From NCBI RefSeq assembly GCF_009496005.1, contig NZ_WIBF01000014.1, positions 54,157 to 118,156 on the forward strand: a stretch of 64,000 bases of DNA, read 5' to 3'. How positions within the stretch are numbered: the first letter of the stretch is position 1; each line of letters begins with the position of its first letter. Shown one piece after another: positions 47,229 to 56,111 of the stretch. This stretch comes from Tritonibacter litoralis. Lineage in GTDB: Bacteria > Pseudomonadota > Alphaproteobacteria > Rhodobacterales > Rhodobacteraceae. The position numbers were made by a program, and so were the translations under genes. Under the pieces are notes generated by a model. The model was not told where the DNA came from. It did not search any database and worked only from the letters and a program-made list of their open reading frames with translations.

Positions 47229-48548
47229 TTATCGCAACATTGGCACCGGATTTGCCGGATTGCCTTTGGTCAGGGCACGGGGCTTTGGCCCGCCTGTGGC
47301 CCAATCCAGCAGCTCAACCGTATGCACAACCGGCACCTTTGTTGCTGATCCGATCTGCATCATGCAACCAATGTTTCCCGCCGCGATCACATCCGGATTG
47401 CGCGCTTCCAACGTCTTGACCTTGCGGTCCTTCAACTTGGCTGAAATCTCAGGCTGCAACAGGTTATACGTCCCTGCTGAGCCGCAGCACAGATGGGGAT
47501 CCTTTGGCTCCACCACCTGAAACCCGGCCCGCTTCAACAGATCCTTGGGCGCGGTTTTCACCTGTTGCCCATGCTGCAAAGAGCAGGCCGAATGATAGGC
47601 AACCATGAGATCTTGGCCTGTGCCCTCGGGCATCTCCAACCGCTGCAACAGCTCGCTCACATCAACCGTCAGGTCCGCCACCTTCTGGGCCGCCTCAGCC
47701 AGATCTGTGCCTTTGAACATATGGCCATAATCTTTTACAGTTGTGCCACAGCCCGAGGTATTGATGACAATCGCATCCAGCCCGCCTTTTGCGATCTCAG
47801 CTGTCCACGCGCGAATATTCTTGGCCGCCGTTGCATGGCTTTCGGCCTCACGTCCCATATGATGGGTCAGCGCGCCACAGCAGCCTGCACCTTCGGCCAC
47901 AACCACCTCACAGCCCAGCCTGCGTAACAAGCGGATAGTGGCATCATTGATATCGGTGTTCAGCGCTTTTTGCGCACAACCTGTCATCAGAGCCACACGC
48001 ATTTTCTGTGTCCCCTGCGGCGCAAAGCTCTGCGGATCGTCATTGCGCGACACAGGCGGTATGGTTTTGGGTGCCATCTCCAACATGGCGCGCAAACGTG
48101 GGTCAGGCATCAGATGCCGCAGTGGGCGACCAAGCTTGGCCCCCAAAAGCGCAAGCCGAAACCGCCCCGGATAGGGCAGGATCCGCGACAGAATCCAACG
48201 CAGCGCCCGGTCCGAGAACGGCCGCCGATAGCGTTCCTCGATATAAGCCCGCGCCTGATCCACCAGATGCATATAATGAACGCCTGACGGGCAGGTGGAC
48301 ATACAGGCCAGACATCCCAGGCAGCGATCAATATGTTTGACCGTTTTGGCATCTGGGTCACGCTCGTTTTCCAGCATATCCTTGATCAAATAGATCCGGC
48401 CCCGCGGGCTGTCGAGCTCATCGCCGAGCACCTGATAGGTCGGACAGGTGGCGGTGCAAAAGCCGCAATGCACGCAGGACCGCAGGATCTCATTGGCGCG
48501 CTGGATCTTTGGATCACGCAGCTGCGCATCGGTAAAATTCGTTTGCAT
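47229..48548 (-). CDS. glcF: Glycolate oxidase iron-sulfur subunit GlcF
   Basis: The 439-aa protein has two ferredoxin-type clusters near the N-terminus (CVHCGFCTATCPT and CLGCLACMSTCPSGV). Two CCG-type domains follow (GCCGALTHH and CCGSAGTYN). With GlcD and GlcE it oxidises glycolate to glyoxylate at the membrane. It starts 3 bp after glcE. Confidence 0.95.
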   Translation of the reverse strand: MQTNFTDAQLRDPKIQRANEILRSCVHCGFCTATCPTYQVLGDELDSPRGRIYLIKDMLENERDPDAKTVKHIDRCLGCLACMSTCPSGVHYMHLVDQARAYIEERYRRPFSDRALRWILSRILPYPGRFRLALLGAKLGRPLRHLMPDPRLRAMLEMAPKTIPPVSRNDDPQSFAPQGTQKMRVALMTGCAQKALNTDINDATIRLLRRLGCEVVVAEGAGCCGALTHHMGREAESHATAAKNIRAWTAEIAKGGLDAIVINTSGCGTTVKDYGHMFKGTDLAEAAQKVADLTVDVSELLQRLEMPEGTGQDLMVAYHSACSLQHGQQVKTAPKDLLKRAGFQVVEPKDPHLCCGSAGTYNLLQPEISAKLKDRKVKTLEARNPDVIAAGNIGCMMQIGSATKVPVVHTVELLDWATGGPKPRALTKGNPANPVPMLR

Positions 48549-48551
48549 CGA

Positions 48552-49667
48552 CTACCCCATCAGCCCTGGGTTCAAAATTCCACGCGGATCAAACTGCGCC
48601 CGCAACCCTGCAGCCAAAGCTGCAAGCGGCGCAGGCTGTGGCTCAAACCGGGGTACATCATCCTGCCCAGCGCCAGGGCGCACCAGGGTGCTATGGCCTC
48701 CAACGCTGGCAAGCGCGGCGCGCAGGTCCACTGCGGGATCGACCATGCTCCAGATCAACCCACCGGCCCAATCCAGAAGGTGTTCGCCGGAGACCTGATC
48801 CACGACACGCAGCATATCGCTTGGCTTGACCGAACTGCGCCAGACAGCGCCAGCTTTATCGTGAAACGGCGCTACGTCCCGCACTGCTTTCCACAGGGCG
48901 TCACTCTCTCCCGCATCCGTCACCAGTTTATCAACCGGTGTCGCTGGCATGCGCGATTGCAACTGCCCCAAACGATACAGAACCGAAGTCTCAAAACCTT
49001 CCAAGCGCACCAGCGTCTTGGATGTTCCGTTCGCGCCGGGCAGACGCGCAGCGCCTGTTACGTCAAACGGCGAATTCATAGCACCTTGAAACACAGACAG
49101 GCTCTCTGCCCAATCCAAGTCATTCCATACTAGCGTGCCGGTAAACTCCGCTCGCGGCAGAACTTTGAACGATACTTCGCTCATCACACCCAGCGTGCCA
49201 TGGGCGCCGGCCATCAGCTTGACCAGATCATAACCGGTGACATTCTTCATGACCCGGCCGCCGTTTTTCAAAATCTCACCGCGCCCATCCACAAAACGCA
49301 CCCCCAACAGGAAATCACGCGCAGCCCCCGCCTGGACCCGGCGTGGACCGGAGCTGTTGGTGGCAAAGGCACCGCCAATGGTCGGCGCTCCACCGCGCCC
49401 CAGCAAACCGCGAAGATCTGCGGGTTCAAATGCCAGCTGCTGGCGCTCTGTCTCCAACATCGCCGTAATCTCAGCCACAGGTGTGCCCGCAGCCGCGACC
49501 ATGGTCAGCGCACCGGGCTCATAAAGGGAGACACCAGAGAGCCCCGCTACGCTCAACTGCGCTCCGGTTCCGGTCAAACCGCGGCTGTCACCACCGCTAA
49601 TCCTTAGGGGTCCCTGGGCCTCTGCAACCGCAGTTGCCAGTTCACTCTCATCCTTGGGCGTGATCAT
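48552..49667 (-). CDS. glcE: Glycolate oxidase FAD-binding subunit GlcE
   Basis: The 371-aa FAD-binding type 4 protein contains PLRISGGDSRGLTG, LGRGGAPTIGGAFATNSSGPRR and NVTGYDLVKLMAGAHGTLGVMSEVSFKVLP. It is shorter than GlcD and pairs with it. The start at 49667 is immediately preceded by repeat copy B2, whose tail GGAAAAGATGAA provides the only purine-rich ribosome-binding sequence. Confidence 0.94.
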   Translation of the reverse strand: MITPKDESELATAVAEAQGPLRISGGDSRGLTGTGAQLSVAGLSGVSLYEPGALTMVAAAGTPVAEITAMLETERQQLAFEPADLRGLLGRGGAPTIGGAFATNSSGPRRVQAGAARDFLLGVRFVDGRGEILKNGGRVMKNVTGYDLVKLMAGAHGTLGVMSEVSFKVLPRAEFTGTLVWNDLDWAESLSVFQGAMNSPFDVTGAARLPGANGTSKTLVRLEGFETSVLYRLGQLQSRMPATPVDKLVTDAGESDALWKAVRDVAPFHDKAGAVWRSSVKPSDMLRVVDQVSGEHLLDWAGGLIWSMVDPAVDLRAALASVGGHSTLVRPGAGQDDVPRFEPQPAPLAALAAGLRAQFDPRGILNPGLMG

Positions 49668-49742
49668 TTCATCTTTTCCAAAATACTTTGGGGGGTGTTG
49701 AGCCCCTTTGGGGCGAAACGAGGGGGGCAAAGCCCCCCTCTC
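49668..49742 (-). repeat. Intergenic hairpin repeat, family B, copy 2, inside the glcDE operon
   Basis: Reading on the minus strand: hairpin GGGGGGC/GCCCCCC, then GCCCC/GGGGC, then CACCCCCCAAAGTATTTTGG and AAAAGATGAA directly before the glcE ATG. It matches copy B1 (14041-14109) in order and sequence. Confidence 0.65.
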
Positions 49743-51179
49743 TCAAAAGGGCTGACGCCGCGCAGCGGTGACCGACAAGGGAAAGACTTTGGCAGGGTTC
49801 AAAAGCCATTTGGGGTCAAAAACATCCTTCACCCTCAGCTGTGCTTCCAGATCCTGCGCTGAATATTGATGCAGCATCAAATCCCGCTTCTCAATCCCGA
49901 CGCCGTGTTCTCCAGTCAGGCAACCGCCCACCTCAACACAAAGCTTCAAGATCTCCGCGCCCAGCGCTTCGCAGGTCTCCAGTTGGCCCTCCTGATTGGC
50001 GTTAAACAGGATCAGCGGATGCATATTGCCATCACCGGCATGGAACACATTGGCCACTTCCAGCCCGTATTCCTTGGACAAATCCCCGATACGGCGCAAA
50101 ACCTCAGGCAGGGTCGATACAGGAATTGTCCCATCCAGACACATATAGTCGTTGATCTGACCCATCGCGCCAAAGGCGGACTTACGGCCCAACCAAATCC
50201 GTCCGGCTTGATCCGCATCGCGTGCCTCACGCAGCTCAACCGGGTTGTGCGCCTTGGCAATGGCAATAATCCGCGACAGCTGGTCGTCAATTTCTGCGGC
50301 ACTTCCTTCGACCTCAACAATCAACAGGGCTTCGCAATCGGGATAGCCTGCTTTGGCAAAGGCTTCGCAGGCGCGGATACAGGGGCGGTCCATAAATTCA
50401 ATTGCCACCGGCAAGATGCCTGATTTGATAATGTCCGACACGCAGGCGCCCGCCACTTCATTGCTGTCAAAGCCGATCAAAACCGGGCGCGCGCCTTCGG
50501 GTTTGTGCAGGATCCGCAACGTCGCCTCTGTCACAACACCCAACTGCCCTTCCGAGCCGCAGATCACCCCCAACAGATCCAGGCCACCCGAATCCAGATG
50601 CGCACCGCCGATCTCAACCACGCGGCCATCCATCATCACCATAGTGACGCCCAGCAGGTTATTGGTGGTCACGCCATATTTCAGACAATGCGCCCCGCCT
50701 GAATTCATCGCGATATTGCCGGCGATGGCACAGGCCAATTGGCTGGAGGGATCCGGCGCATAAAAGAACCCTTCGTCCTCAACCGCGCCGGTCACGCTCA
50801 GATTGGTGCGGCCGGTCTGAACCCGGATGATGCGGTTGTCGTAATCCGTCTCCAACACGTCATTCATCCGCGCCACGCCGAGGATCACACAATCCGCCGT
50901 GGGCAAGGCCCCGCCCGCCAGCGAAGTGCCCGCACCACGCGGAACCACGGGAACGCCCTGGGCATGGCAGATGCGCAGAACATCTGAAACTTCTTCCGTT
51001 GAGCTTGGCAGAACCGCCAACATCGGCGGGCAGCGATAGGCCGTCAGCGCATCACACTCATAGGCGCGCGTCTCCATCGGATCGGAAATGACAGCATCCT
51101 GCGGCAGCACCTCATGCAGGGCGGCAATCAAGGACGCTTTCTTTGCAATCACCTGCTGATCGGGCTGGGGCATCTCCAT
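49743..51179 (-). CDS. glcD: Glycolate oxidase FAD-linked subunit GlcD
   Basis: The 478-aa FAD-linked oxidase contains VVPRGAGTSLAGGALP, AGNIAMNSGGAHCLKYGVTTNNLLG and the C-terminal VFHAGDGNMHPLILF and GEHGVGIEKRDLM. It is the catalytic subunit that oxidises glycolate (or D-lactate-like 2-hydroxy acids). First gene of glcDEF. The start ATG at 51179 has GGAGAG. A near-consensus promoter lies 41-69 bp upstream. Confidence 0.95.
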   Translation of the reverse strand: MEMPQPDQQVIAKKASLIAALHEVLPQDAVISDPMETRAYECDALTAYRCPPMLAVLPSSTEEVSDVLRICHAQGVPVVPRGAGTSLAGGALPTADCVILGVARMNDVLETDYDNRIIRVQTGRTNLSVTGAVEDEGFFYAPDPSSQLACAIAGNIAMNSGGAHCLKYGVTTNNLLGVTMVMMDGRVVEIGGAHLDSGGLDLLGVICGSEGQLGVVTEATLRILHKPEGARPVLIGFDSNEVAGACVSDIIKSGILPVAIEFMDRPCIRACEAFAKAGYPDCEALLIVEVEGSAAEIDDQLSRIIAIAKAHNPVELREARDADQAGRIWLGRKSAFGAMGQINDYMCLDGTIPVSTLPEVLRRIGDLSKEYGLEVANVFHAGDGNMHPLILFNANQEGQLETCEALGAEILKLCVEVGGCLTGEHGVGIEKRDLMLHQYSAQDLEAQLRVKDVFDPKWLLNPAKVFPLSVTAARRQPF

Positions 51180-51212
51180 GGCTGTCGCTCTCCTCTGGCG
51201 GCGGCTTCAAAC

Positions 51213-51248
51213 TGGTAAAATTATATTACCAATTTTTCCACCTGACAA
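51213..51248 (-). promoter_or_regulatory. Sigma-70 promoter of glcDEF overlapped by an inverted repeat operator
   Basis: On the minus strand TTGTCA (51243-51248), 17 bp, then TATAAT (51220-51225). The -10 box sits inside TGGTAA-N7-TTACCA (51213-51231). TGGT/ACCA dyads are typical of GntR-type (GlcC/PdhR-like) regulators. No such regulator gene is beside it. Confidence 0.75.
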
Positions 51249-51277
51249 GCCCCCTCTATCGACACTAAGCTGCGCAC

Positions 51278-52039
51278 ATGACTTGGTTGAACCGTATCTC
51301 TATGTTTTCTCCGCTAGATTTCGCGGGCCTTGCCTTTGTTTTGGTGGCATGGGTCTGGATCGGTTGGCGTATTGAACACCCCTCGCCGACCCGCCCGTCA
51401 GTGTCGATTCTGATGGCAGACTTCCGCCGCGACTGGATGACAGTCATGGTCACGCGCGAGCCTCGGATCTTTGACGCACAGCTGGTCAGCAACCTGCGCC
51501 AGGGCACCGCTTTCTTTGCCTCTGCCTCGATGCTGGCCATCGGCGGTGGTCTCGCCCTGATGGGCCAAGCCGACCAGTTGGCAGGCATTGCTGGCGACTT
51601 CATCCAGGCCGAAGCGCCGATCTTTGTCTGGGAAGCCAAGATCATCGCCGTATTGCTGCTGCTGTGTAATGCGTTTTTGAAATTTGTCTGGTCGCACCGG
51701 CTGTTTGGCTATGGTTCAGTCTTAATGGCGGCGGTTCCCAATGATCCCGCCGATCCGCTGGTTCACAAGCGCGCAGCGCAGGCAGCGGAATTGAACATCG
51801 CCGCCGCCCGCAGTTTTAACCGTGGAATGCGCGCCACCTACTTCTCCCTATCGACATGTGCATGGCTGGCGGGATCTGCGCCTTTGATCTTTGCCACCTG
51901 CGTGACGCTGGCCGTGCTGTATCGGCGCGAGTTTGCATCGCGCTCACGCGAGGTTTTGCTCAACACGCCAGCCAACCACGCGCTTGCACGCAATCGTGAG
52001 GAGCAAAGCAATCAAAGCGCCGATAAGCTGGTGACATGA
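51278..52039 (+). CDS. DUF599 family membrane protein
   Basis: The 253-aa protein has about four transmembrane segments: ~10-27 (LDFAGLAFVLVAWVWIGW), ~80-100, ~118-138 and ~195-220. It has the DUF599 pattern DAQLVSNLRQGTAFFASASMLAIGG and FVWSHRLFGYGSVLMAA, NRGMRATYFSLSTCAWL. Function unknown. It overlaps the next gene by 4 bp. Confidence 0.82.
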   Translation: MTWLNRISMFSPLDFAGLAFVLVAWVWIGWRIEHPSPTRPSVSILMADFRRDWMTVMVTREPRIFDAQLVSNLRQGTAFFASASMLAIGGGLALMGQADQLAGIAGDFIQAEAPIFVWEAKIIAVLLLLCNAFLKFVWSHRLFGYGSVLMAAVPNDPADPLVHKRAAQAAELNIAAARSFNRGMRATYFSLSTCAWLAGSAPLIFATCVTLAVLYRREFASRSREVLLNTPANHALARNREEQSNQSADKLVT

Positions 52040-52395
52040 AACAGATTGCCGTTTTACTGATTGCCCTCATCGCTCCTGCCTCCGCAGCTCTGGCAGACGC
52101 GCCCGAAATTGTTGCAGCCCAGGCCAGTCAACGCGGGGACAGCTGGTCCTTTGACGTGACCATTAAACATCCGGACACCGGTTGGGATCACTATGCAGAT
52201 GGTTGGCGGGTGCTGGATGCTGATGGGGCCGAACTGGGTCTGCGCACCCTGTTTCACCCACATGAGCACGAGCAACCCTTTACCCGATCGCTCAGCGGTG
52301 TGGCGATCCCCAAGGGCACAACACAGGTGTTTATTCAGGCGCGGGATAATGTGACCGGCTGGGCCGAACCGCTGTATGCTGTGCCGTTGAAATAG
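52036..52395 (+). CDS. Small exported protein of unknown function
   Basis: The 119-aa precursor has a signal peptide (MKQIAVLLIALIAPASAALA). The mature ~99 residues look like one beta-sandwich: WSFDVTIKHPDTGWDHYADGWRVLD, TLFHPHEHEQPFTRSLSGVAIP, VFIQARDNVTGWAEPLYAVPL. The HPHEHEQPF stretch could bind metal (inference). Coupled to the DUF599 gene by overlap. Confidence 0.75.
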   Translation: MKQIAVLLIALIAPASAALADAPEIVAAQASQRGDSWSFDVTIKHPDTGWDHYADGWRVLDADGAELGLRTLFHPHEHEQPFTRSLSGVAIPKGTTQVFIQARDNVTGWAEPLYAVPLK

Positions 52396-52401
52396 CCCAA
52401 A

Positions 52402-52872
52402 TCAGCTGCGGTGATAGGGCGTACCCGCCTCGATCGTGGCAGCACGATAGATCTGCTCTGCCAACATCAGCCGCACCATCATATGCGGCCAGACCATCTT
52501 ACCAAATGAGATCGAAAAATCCGCCTCAGCCCGCAGGCTGGGATCAATTCCGTCAGCCCCCCCGATGACAAAGGCCAGATCCTGCCGCCCGCCATCACGC
52601 CAACCGGCCAGTTTTTGGGAAAACTCGGGCGACGTCAGCAGTTTGCCACGTTCATCCAATGTACACAGCATGGCCCCTTTGGGCAAAGCCTTGCGCAGCA
52701 ATGCGGCTTCGGCTGCCATCCCTGCGTTTTTCTTATCCTCAACCTCGATCACCCGCGCAGGCCCAAGCCCAAGCGCCCGCCCAGTGCGATCAAACCGTGT
52801 GAGGTAGTCGTCAATAAGTGCCTTTTCTTCCCCGGAGCGCAGCCGCCCGACGGCACAGATGTGAATGCGCAT
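52402..52872 (-). CDS. rlmH: 23S rRNA (pseudouridine1915-N3)-methyltransferase RlmH
   Basis: The 156-aa SPOUT-class methyltransferase begins MRIHICAVGRLRSGEEKALIDDYLTR. It contains LAFVIGGADGI and the C-terminal ARLML-type VRLMLAEQIYRAATIEAGTPYHR. It modifies helix 69 of 23S rRNA. It follows rsfS on the same strand, the usual pairing. Confidence 0.95.
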   Translation of the reverse strand: MRIHICAVGRLRSGEEKALIDDYLTRFDRTGRALGLGPARVIEVEDKKNAGMAAEAALLRKALPKGAMLCTLDERGKLLTSPEFSQKLAGWRDGGRQDLAFVIGGADGIDPSLRAEADFSISFGKMVWPHMMVRLMLAEQIYRAATIEAGTPYHRS

Positions 52873-52943
52873 CTGGAAAAAGCCTTTGCTGTCGGTCGCG
52901 TCTTAGGCGACCGCCTCAAATCTCAACAATCGGCGTCCCGGCG

Positions 52944-53435
52944 TTAAACGGTAATCGGGGCCACAGACGAATCCGCTCCGGCGGGCTGCCACATCTTTTC
53001 GATCTGGTAGAACTCGCGCACTTCGGGACGGAACAGATGCACAATCACATCTCCGGAATCGATCAAAACCCAGTCGCCGGCATCCTTGCCTTCGACTTTG
53101 CATCCGATGCCATACTCTTGCTTTAACCGGTCCATCAGCTTTTCGGACATGGCCGCAACCTGACGGGTCGACCGACCTGAGGCCACAACCATATAATCGC
53201 CAATGGATGATTTGCCCCGCAGATCAATCTGCACGACATCTTCGGCTTTATCATCATCAAGAGAAGAAAGAATACGCGCCAGCAGCGCTTCGCTGGTGGG
53301 CTGTTGAGGGGCGGGTTTGACCGCCAGAGTGTGGCCGCCTTTGCTCGCCACGTCAGCTTGGGGTGACAGGACAGTGTCCTCCTTTAAAAGCGCCGCACAT
53401 CCCGGCGCAGGGTGGTTTAACCATAGCAAAAGCAC
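52944..53435 (-). CDS. rsfS: Ribosomal silencing factor RsfS
   Basis: The RsfS/Iojap domain runs from SEALLARILSSLDDDKAEDVVQIDLRGKSSIGDYMVVASGRSTRQVAAM to WVLIDSGDVIVHLFRPEVREFYQIEKMW. It binds uL14 and blocks subunit joining under starvation. The start is uncertain: the open frame begins at GTG 53435 without a ribosome-binding site. A perfect AAGGAGG precedes codon 23, a CTG at 53369. A CTG start would give a 141-aa protein. Confidence 0.88.
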   Translation of the reverse strand: MLLLWLNHPAPGCAALLKEDTVLSPQADVASKGGHTLAVKPAPQQPTSEALLARILSSLDDDKAEDVVQIDLRGKSSIGDYMVVASGRSTRQVAAMSEKLMDRLKQEYGIGCKVEGKDAGDWVLIDSGDVIVHLFRPEVREFYQIEKMWQPAGADSSVAPITV

Positions 53436-53683
53436 CCCAGTTTTTCAACGCGAGCTGAAAGACGAAGGGCGAATCGAAGCGTCTATGTGCACGAATTCGC
53501 TCAAATGCGAAAGGCGAAACCGGATCTTTGGCGGAAACATTTGGAATGCAACCTGTGATGTTTCTCCATTTTCGTCAGCGCGGGACACCCCCGACACAGC
53601 GGCCCCCGCAAACTTTGCCCCCGCAACGTCCCATTGTCCCCTGCTCCCTTGCTAGTCCGAGGCGAGTTCTGTAAAGGACGACC

Positions 53684-53770
53684 ATGGAACGTATCTTTGA
53701 TATCTCCGACAGGGCTTGGTTGCCTTGGCGATTTCACGGCGCGATGCGCTCGGTGCTCGCACGACTGTGA
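53684..53770 (+). CDS. Putative 28-codon upstream ORF in the leuC leader
   Basis: It lies in the 422-bp gap between divergent rsfS and leuC. The ATG at 53684 has a strong AAAGGA site 7-8 nt upstream; the stop is at 53768. The peptide starts MERIFDISDRAWLPWRFH and holds five Arg (one AGG, two CGA codons), three Leu and two Trp. Downstream GCCGAC and GTCGGC arms could form a hairpin before leuC. It could be a leader peptide for attenuation, or chance. The rest of the gap shows no gene. Confidence 0.35.
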   Translation: MERIFDISDRAWLPWRFHGAMRSVLARL

Positions 53771-53857
53771 ATTCGGCCGACCGTTTGGCTTGCGCATTTG
53801 CGTCGGCTCTAAACGCTGATGACTCCACAATTCCATGACCATCCACGGGAGAGCGAA

Positions 53858-55267
53858 ATGACCGCCCCGAAGACACTCTATGATAAAATCTGGGATGCGC
53901 ATGTCGCGCATGAGGCCGAAGACGGCACCTGCCTGCTGTATATCGACCGCCATCTGGTTCACGAAGTGACCAGCCCGCAGGCGTTTGAAGGCCTGCGCAT
54001 GGCCGGACGCAAAGTCCACGCGCCGGACAAAACCATCGCGGTACCAGATCACAACGTGCCAACCACATTGGACCGCGCCGACCCGGCCACCATGACCGAG
54101 GAAAGCCGCATTCAGGTCGAAGCACTGGACAAGAACGCCAAGGAATTTGGCGTGCATTACTATCCGGTCTCTGACGTGCGTCAGGGCATTGTGCACATCG
54201 TCGGCCCCGAGCAGGGCTGGACCCTGCCCGGCATGACCGTTGTCTGTGGTGACAGCCACACCGCAACACACGGTGCGTTTGGCGCGCTGGCGCACGGCAT
54301 CGGCACGTCCGAGGTTGAGCATGTTCTGGCCACACAGACGCTGATCCAGAAGAAGTCCAAAAACATGAAGGTGGAGATCACCGGCAAGCTTAAGCCGGGC
54401 GTCACCGCCAAGGACATTACCTTGGCCGTAATCGGCGAAACCGGCACCGGCGGCGGCACTGGTTATGTGATTGAATACTGTGGCGAGGCGATCCGCGATC
54501 TCTCCATGGAAGGGCGCATGACCGTCTGTAACATGGCCATCGAAGGCGGCGCGCGCGCAGGCCTGATTGCACCGGATGAAACCACCTACAACTATGTCAA
54601 AGGTCGTCCCCACGCCCCCAAAGGCGCACAGTTCGAGGCCGCTCTGAACTGGTGGAAGACACTTTACACCGACGAAGGCGCACATTTCGACAAGGTCGTC
54701 ACCCTGCGCGGCGAAGACATCGAACCGGTTGTGACCTGGGGCACCTCTCCTGAGGACGTTCTGCCGATCACCGGCGTGGTTCCCTCCCCCGAGGACTTTG
54801 AAGGCGGCAAAGTGGAAGCCGCAAAACGCGCGATCGAATACATGGGCCTGACGCCCGGTCAGAAGCTGACAGATATTGAGATCGACACCGTCTTTATCGG
54901 CTCCTGCACCAATGGCCGCATCGAAGACCTGCGTGCTGTTGCGGATGTGGTCAAAGGCAAGAAGATCAAGGATGGCATGCGCGCCATGATCGTTCCGGGC
55001 TCGGGCCTGGTGCGGGCGCAGGCCGAGGAAGAAGGCCTGGCCGAGATCTTTGAAGCTGCGGGTTTTGAATGGCGCATGGCCGGTTGTTCCATGTGTCTGG
55101 CGATGAACCCCGACCAGCTGAGCGAAGGCGAGCGTTGTGCAGCAACGTCGAACCGGAACTTTGAGGGTCGTCAGGGTTACAAAGGACGCACGCATCTGGT
55201 GTCACCAGCCATGGCTGCTGCAGCTGCGCTGACCGGCAAGCTGACTGACGTTCGCGAGCTGATCTGA
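53858..55267 (+). CDS. leuC: 3-isopropylmalate dehydratase large subunit
   Basis: The 469-aa aconitase-family protein has Fe-S ligands in [12 protein letters not shown] and GCSMCLAMN, and substrate residues in [33 protein letters not shown]. With LeuD it isomerises 2- to 3-isopropylmalate in leucine synthesis. The start at 53858 has GGGAGAG; an ATG 13 codons upstream lacks support. A glycosyltransferase gene separates it from leuD. Confidence 0.96.
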   Translation: MTAPKTLYDKIWDAHVAHEAEDGTCLLYIDRHLVHEVTSPQAFEGLRMAGRKVHAPDKTIAVPDHNVPTTLDRADPATMTEESRIQVEALDKNAKEFGVHYYPVSDVRQGIVHIVGPEQGWTLPGMTVVCGDSHTATHGAFGALAHGIGTSEVEHVLATQTLIQKKSKNMKVEITGKLKPGVTAKDITLAVIGETGTGGGTGYVIEYCGEAIRDLSMEGRMTVCNMAIEGGARAGLIAPDETTYNYVKGRPHAPKGAQFEAALNWWKTLYTDEGAHFDKVVTLRGEDIEPVVTWGTSPEDVLPITGVVPSPEDFEGGKVEAAKRAIEYMGLTPGQKLTDIEIDTVFIGSCTNGRIEDLRAVADVVKGKKIKDGMRAMIVPGSGLVRAQAEEEGLAEIFEAAGFEWRMAGCSMCLAMNPDQLSEGERCAATSNRNFEGRQGYKGRTHLVSPAMAAAAALTGKLTDVRELI

Positions 55268-55283
55268 GTCTGAGGGGGCACCA

Positions 55284-56111
55284 ATGGCGTCCAGCACCTC
55301 CCTTCCAACGGTTGCCAGCCTGTGGGTCGGTGACAGCCTCAACTGGTTGCACGAATTGTCTTTGGCCAGTTTCGTGCAGCGCGGCCACGAGGTTGTTCTG
55401 TTTCACACCGGCGCCGTAGCTCCGTCCGTTCCGACCGGTGTGCGCACCTGTCCCGCGGCAGAGATCTGGAACCCTGTCACGGCAGGGCATGGGGAGGCCC
55501 CGGCCTCGATGCTGTCAGACCTGTTCCGCCTGCACCTCTTGAAGCAGACGGATATGATCTGGATCGACACCGATATGCTCTGCATCCGGCCCCTGCCGGA
55601 TGTGGACTATCACGTCGGGTACGAGCCAACGCGTTCAATCAACGGCGCGGTGCTGCGATTGCCACAAGGGTCTGAAACGCTGAACACTCTGCTAGAGTGG
55701 TTTGAAGACCCCGAATTTGTGCCGCCCTGGCTGAACAAGAAGCTCCGATCAGAGGTCACCGCAGCCCAACCGGGCAAACGCCTGTTGACGGCATTTGAAT
55801 TGCTTCGTCCATCGCTCGGCCCACGTGCGCTGGATTATACGCTGAATAAAACCGGCGAAGTGGCTCATGTGCGGGAACCAGAGGTGTTTTACCCGATCCG
55901 CGGCGTCCTCACGGATGTTTTGTTCAGCGGCAATTGTCAGGAGGATGGCTGGCTGACCCAAGATACGCTGGCGGTCCATCTCTATGCCTCAATGGTGCGA
56001 CGCTATCACAAGACGCACCGCCCCGAAAAATACAGCTTCATCGCCCGCATGGCGGACGAGATCCGCTTTGATCTCAGCGATTTGAAGCATCAGAAACAAG
56101 GAAACGATTAA
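55284..56111 (+). CDS. DXD-motif glycosyltransferase-like protein between leuC and leuD
   Basis: The 275-aa protein resembles GT32/capsule-type transferases: [27 protein letters not shown], then [23 protein letters not shown] with the DTD metal/sugar-nucleotide motif at residues 95-97, and LAVHLYASM near the end. No signal or membrane helix, so cytosolic. It is probably part of surface-glycan synthesis. Its stop shares a base with the leuD start (TAATG), so it is co-translated with a leucine gene. Confidence 0.78.
   Translation: MASSTSLPTVASLWVGDSLNWLHELSLASFVQRGHEVVLFHTGAVAPSVPTGVRTCPAAEIWNPVTAGHGEAPASMLSDLFRLHLLKQTDMIWIDTDMLCIRPLPDVDYHVGYEPTRSINGAVLRLPQGSETLNTLLEWFEDPEFVPPWLNKKLRSEVTAAQPGKRLLTAFELLRPSLGPRALDYTLNKTGEVAHVREPEVFYPIRGVLTDVLFSGNCQEDGWLTQDTLAVHLYASMVRRYHKTHRPEKYSFIARMADEIRFDLSDLKHQKQGND

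Noticed and set aside
53501..55195. A 564-codon minus-strand open frame over leuC
   Set aside because: leuC is unambiguous on the other strand. The long antisense frame comes from GC-rich third positions.
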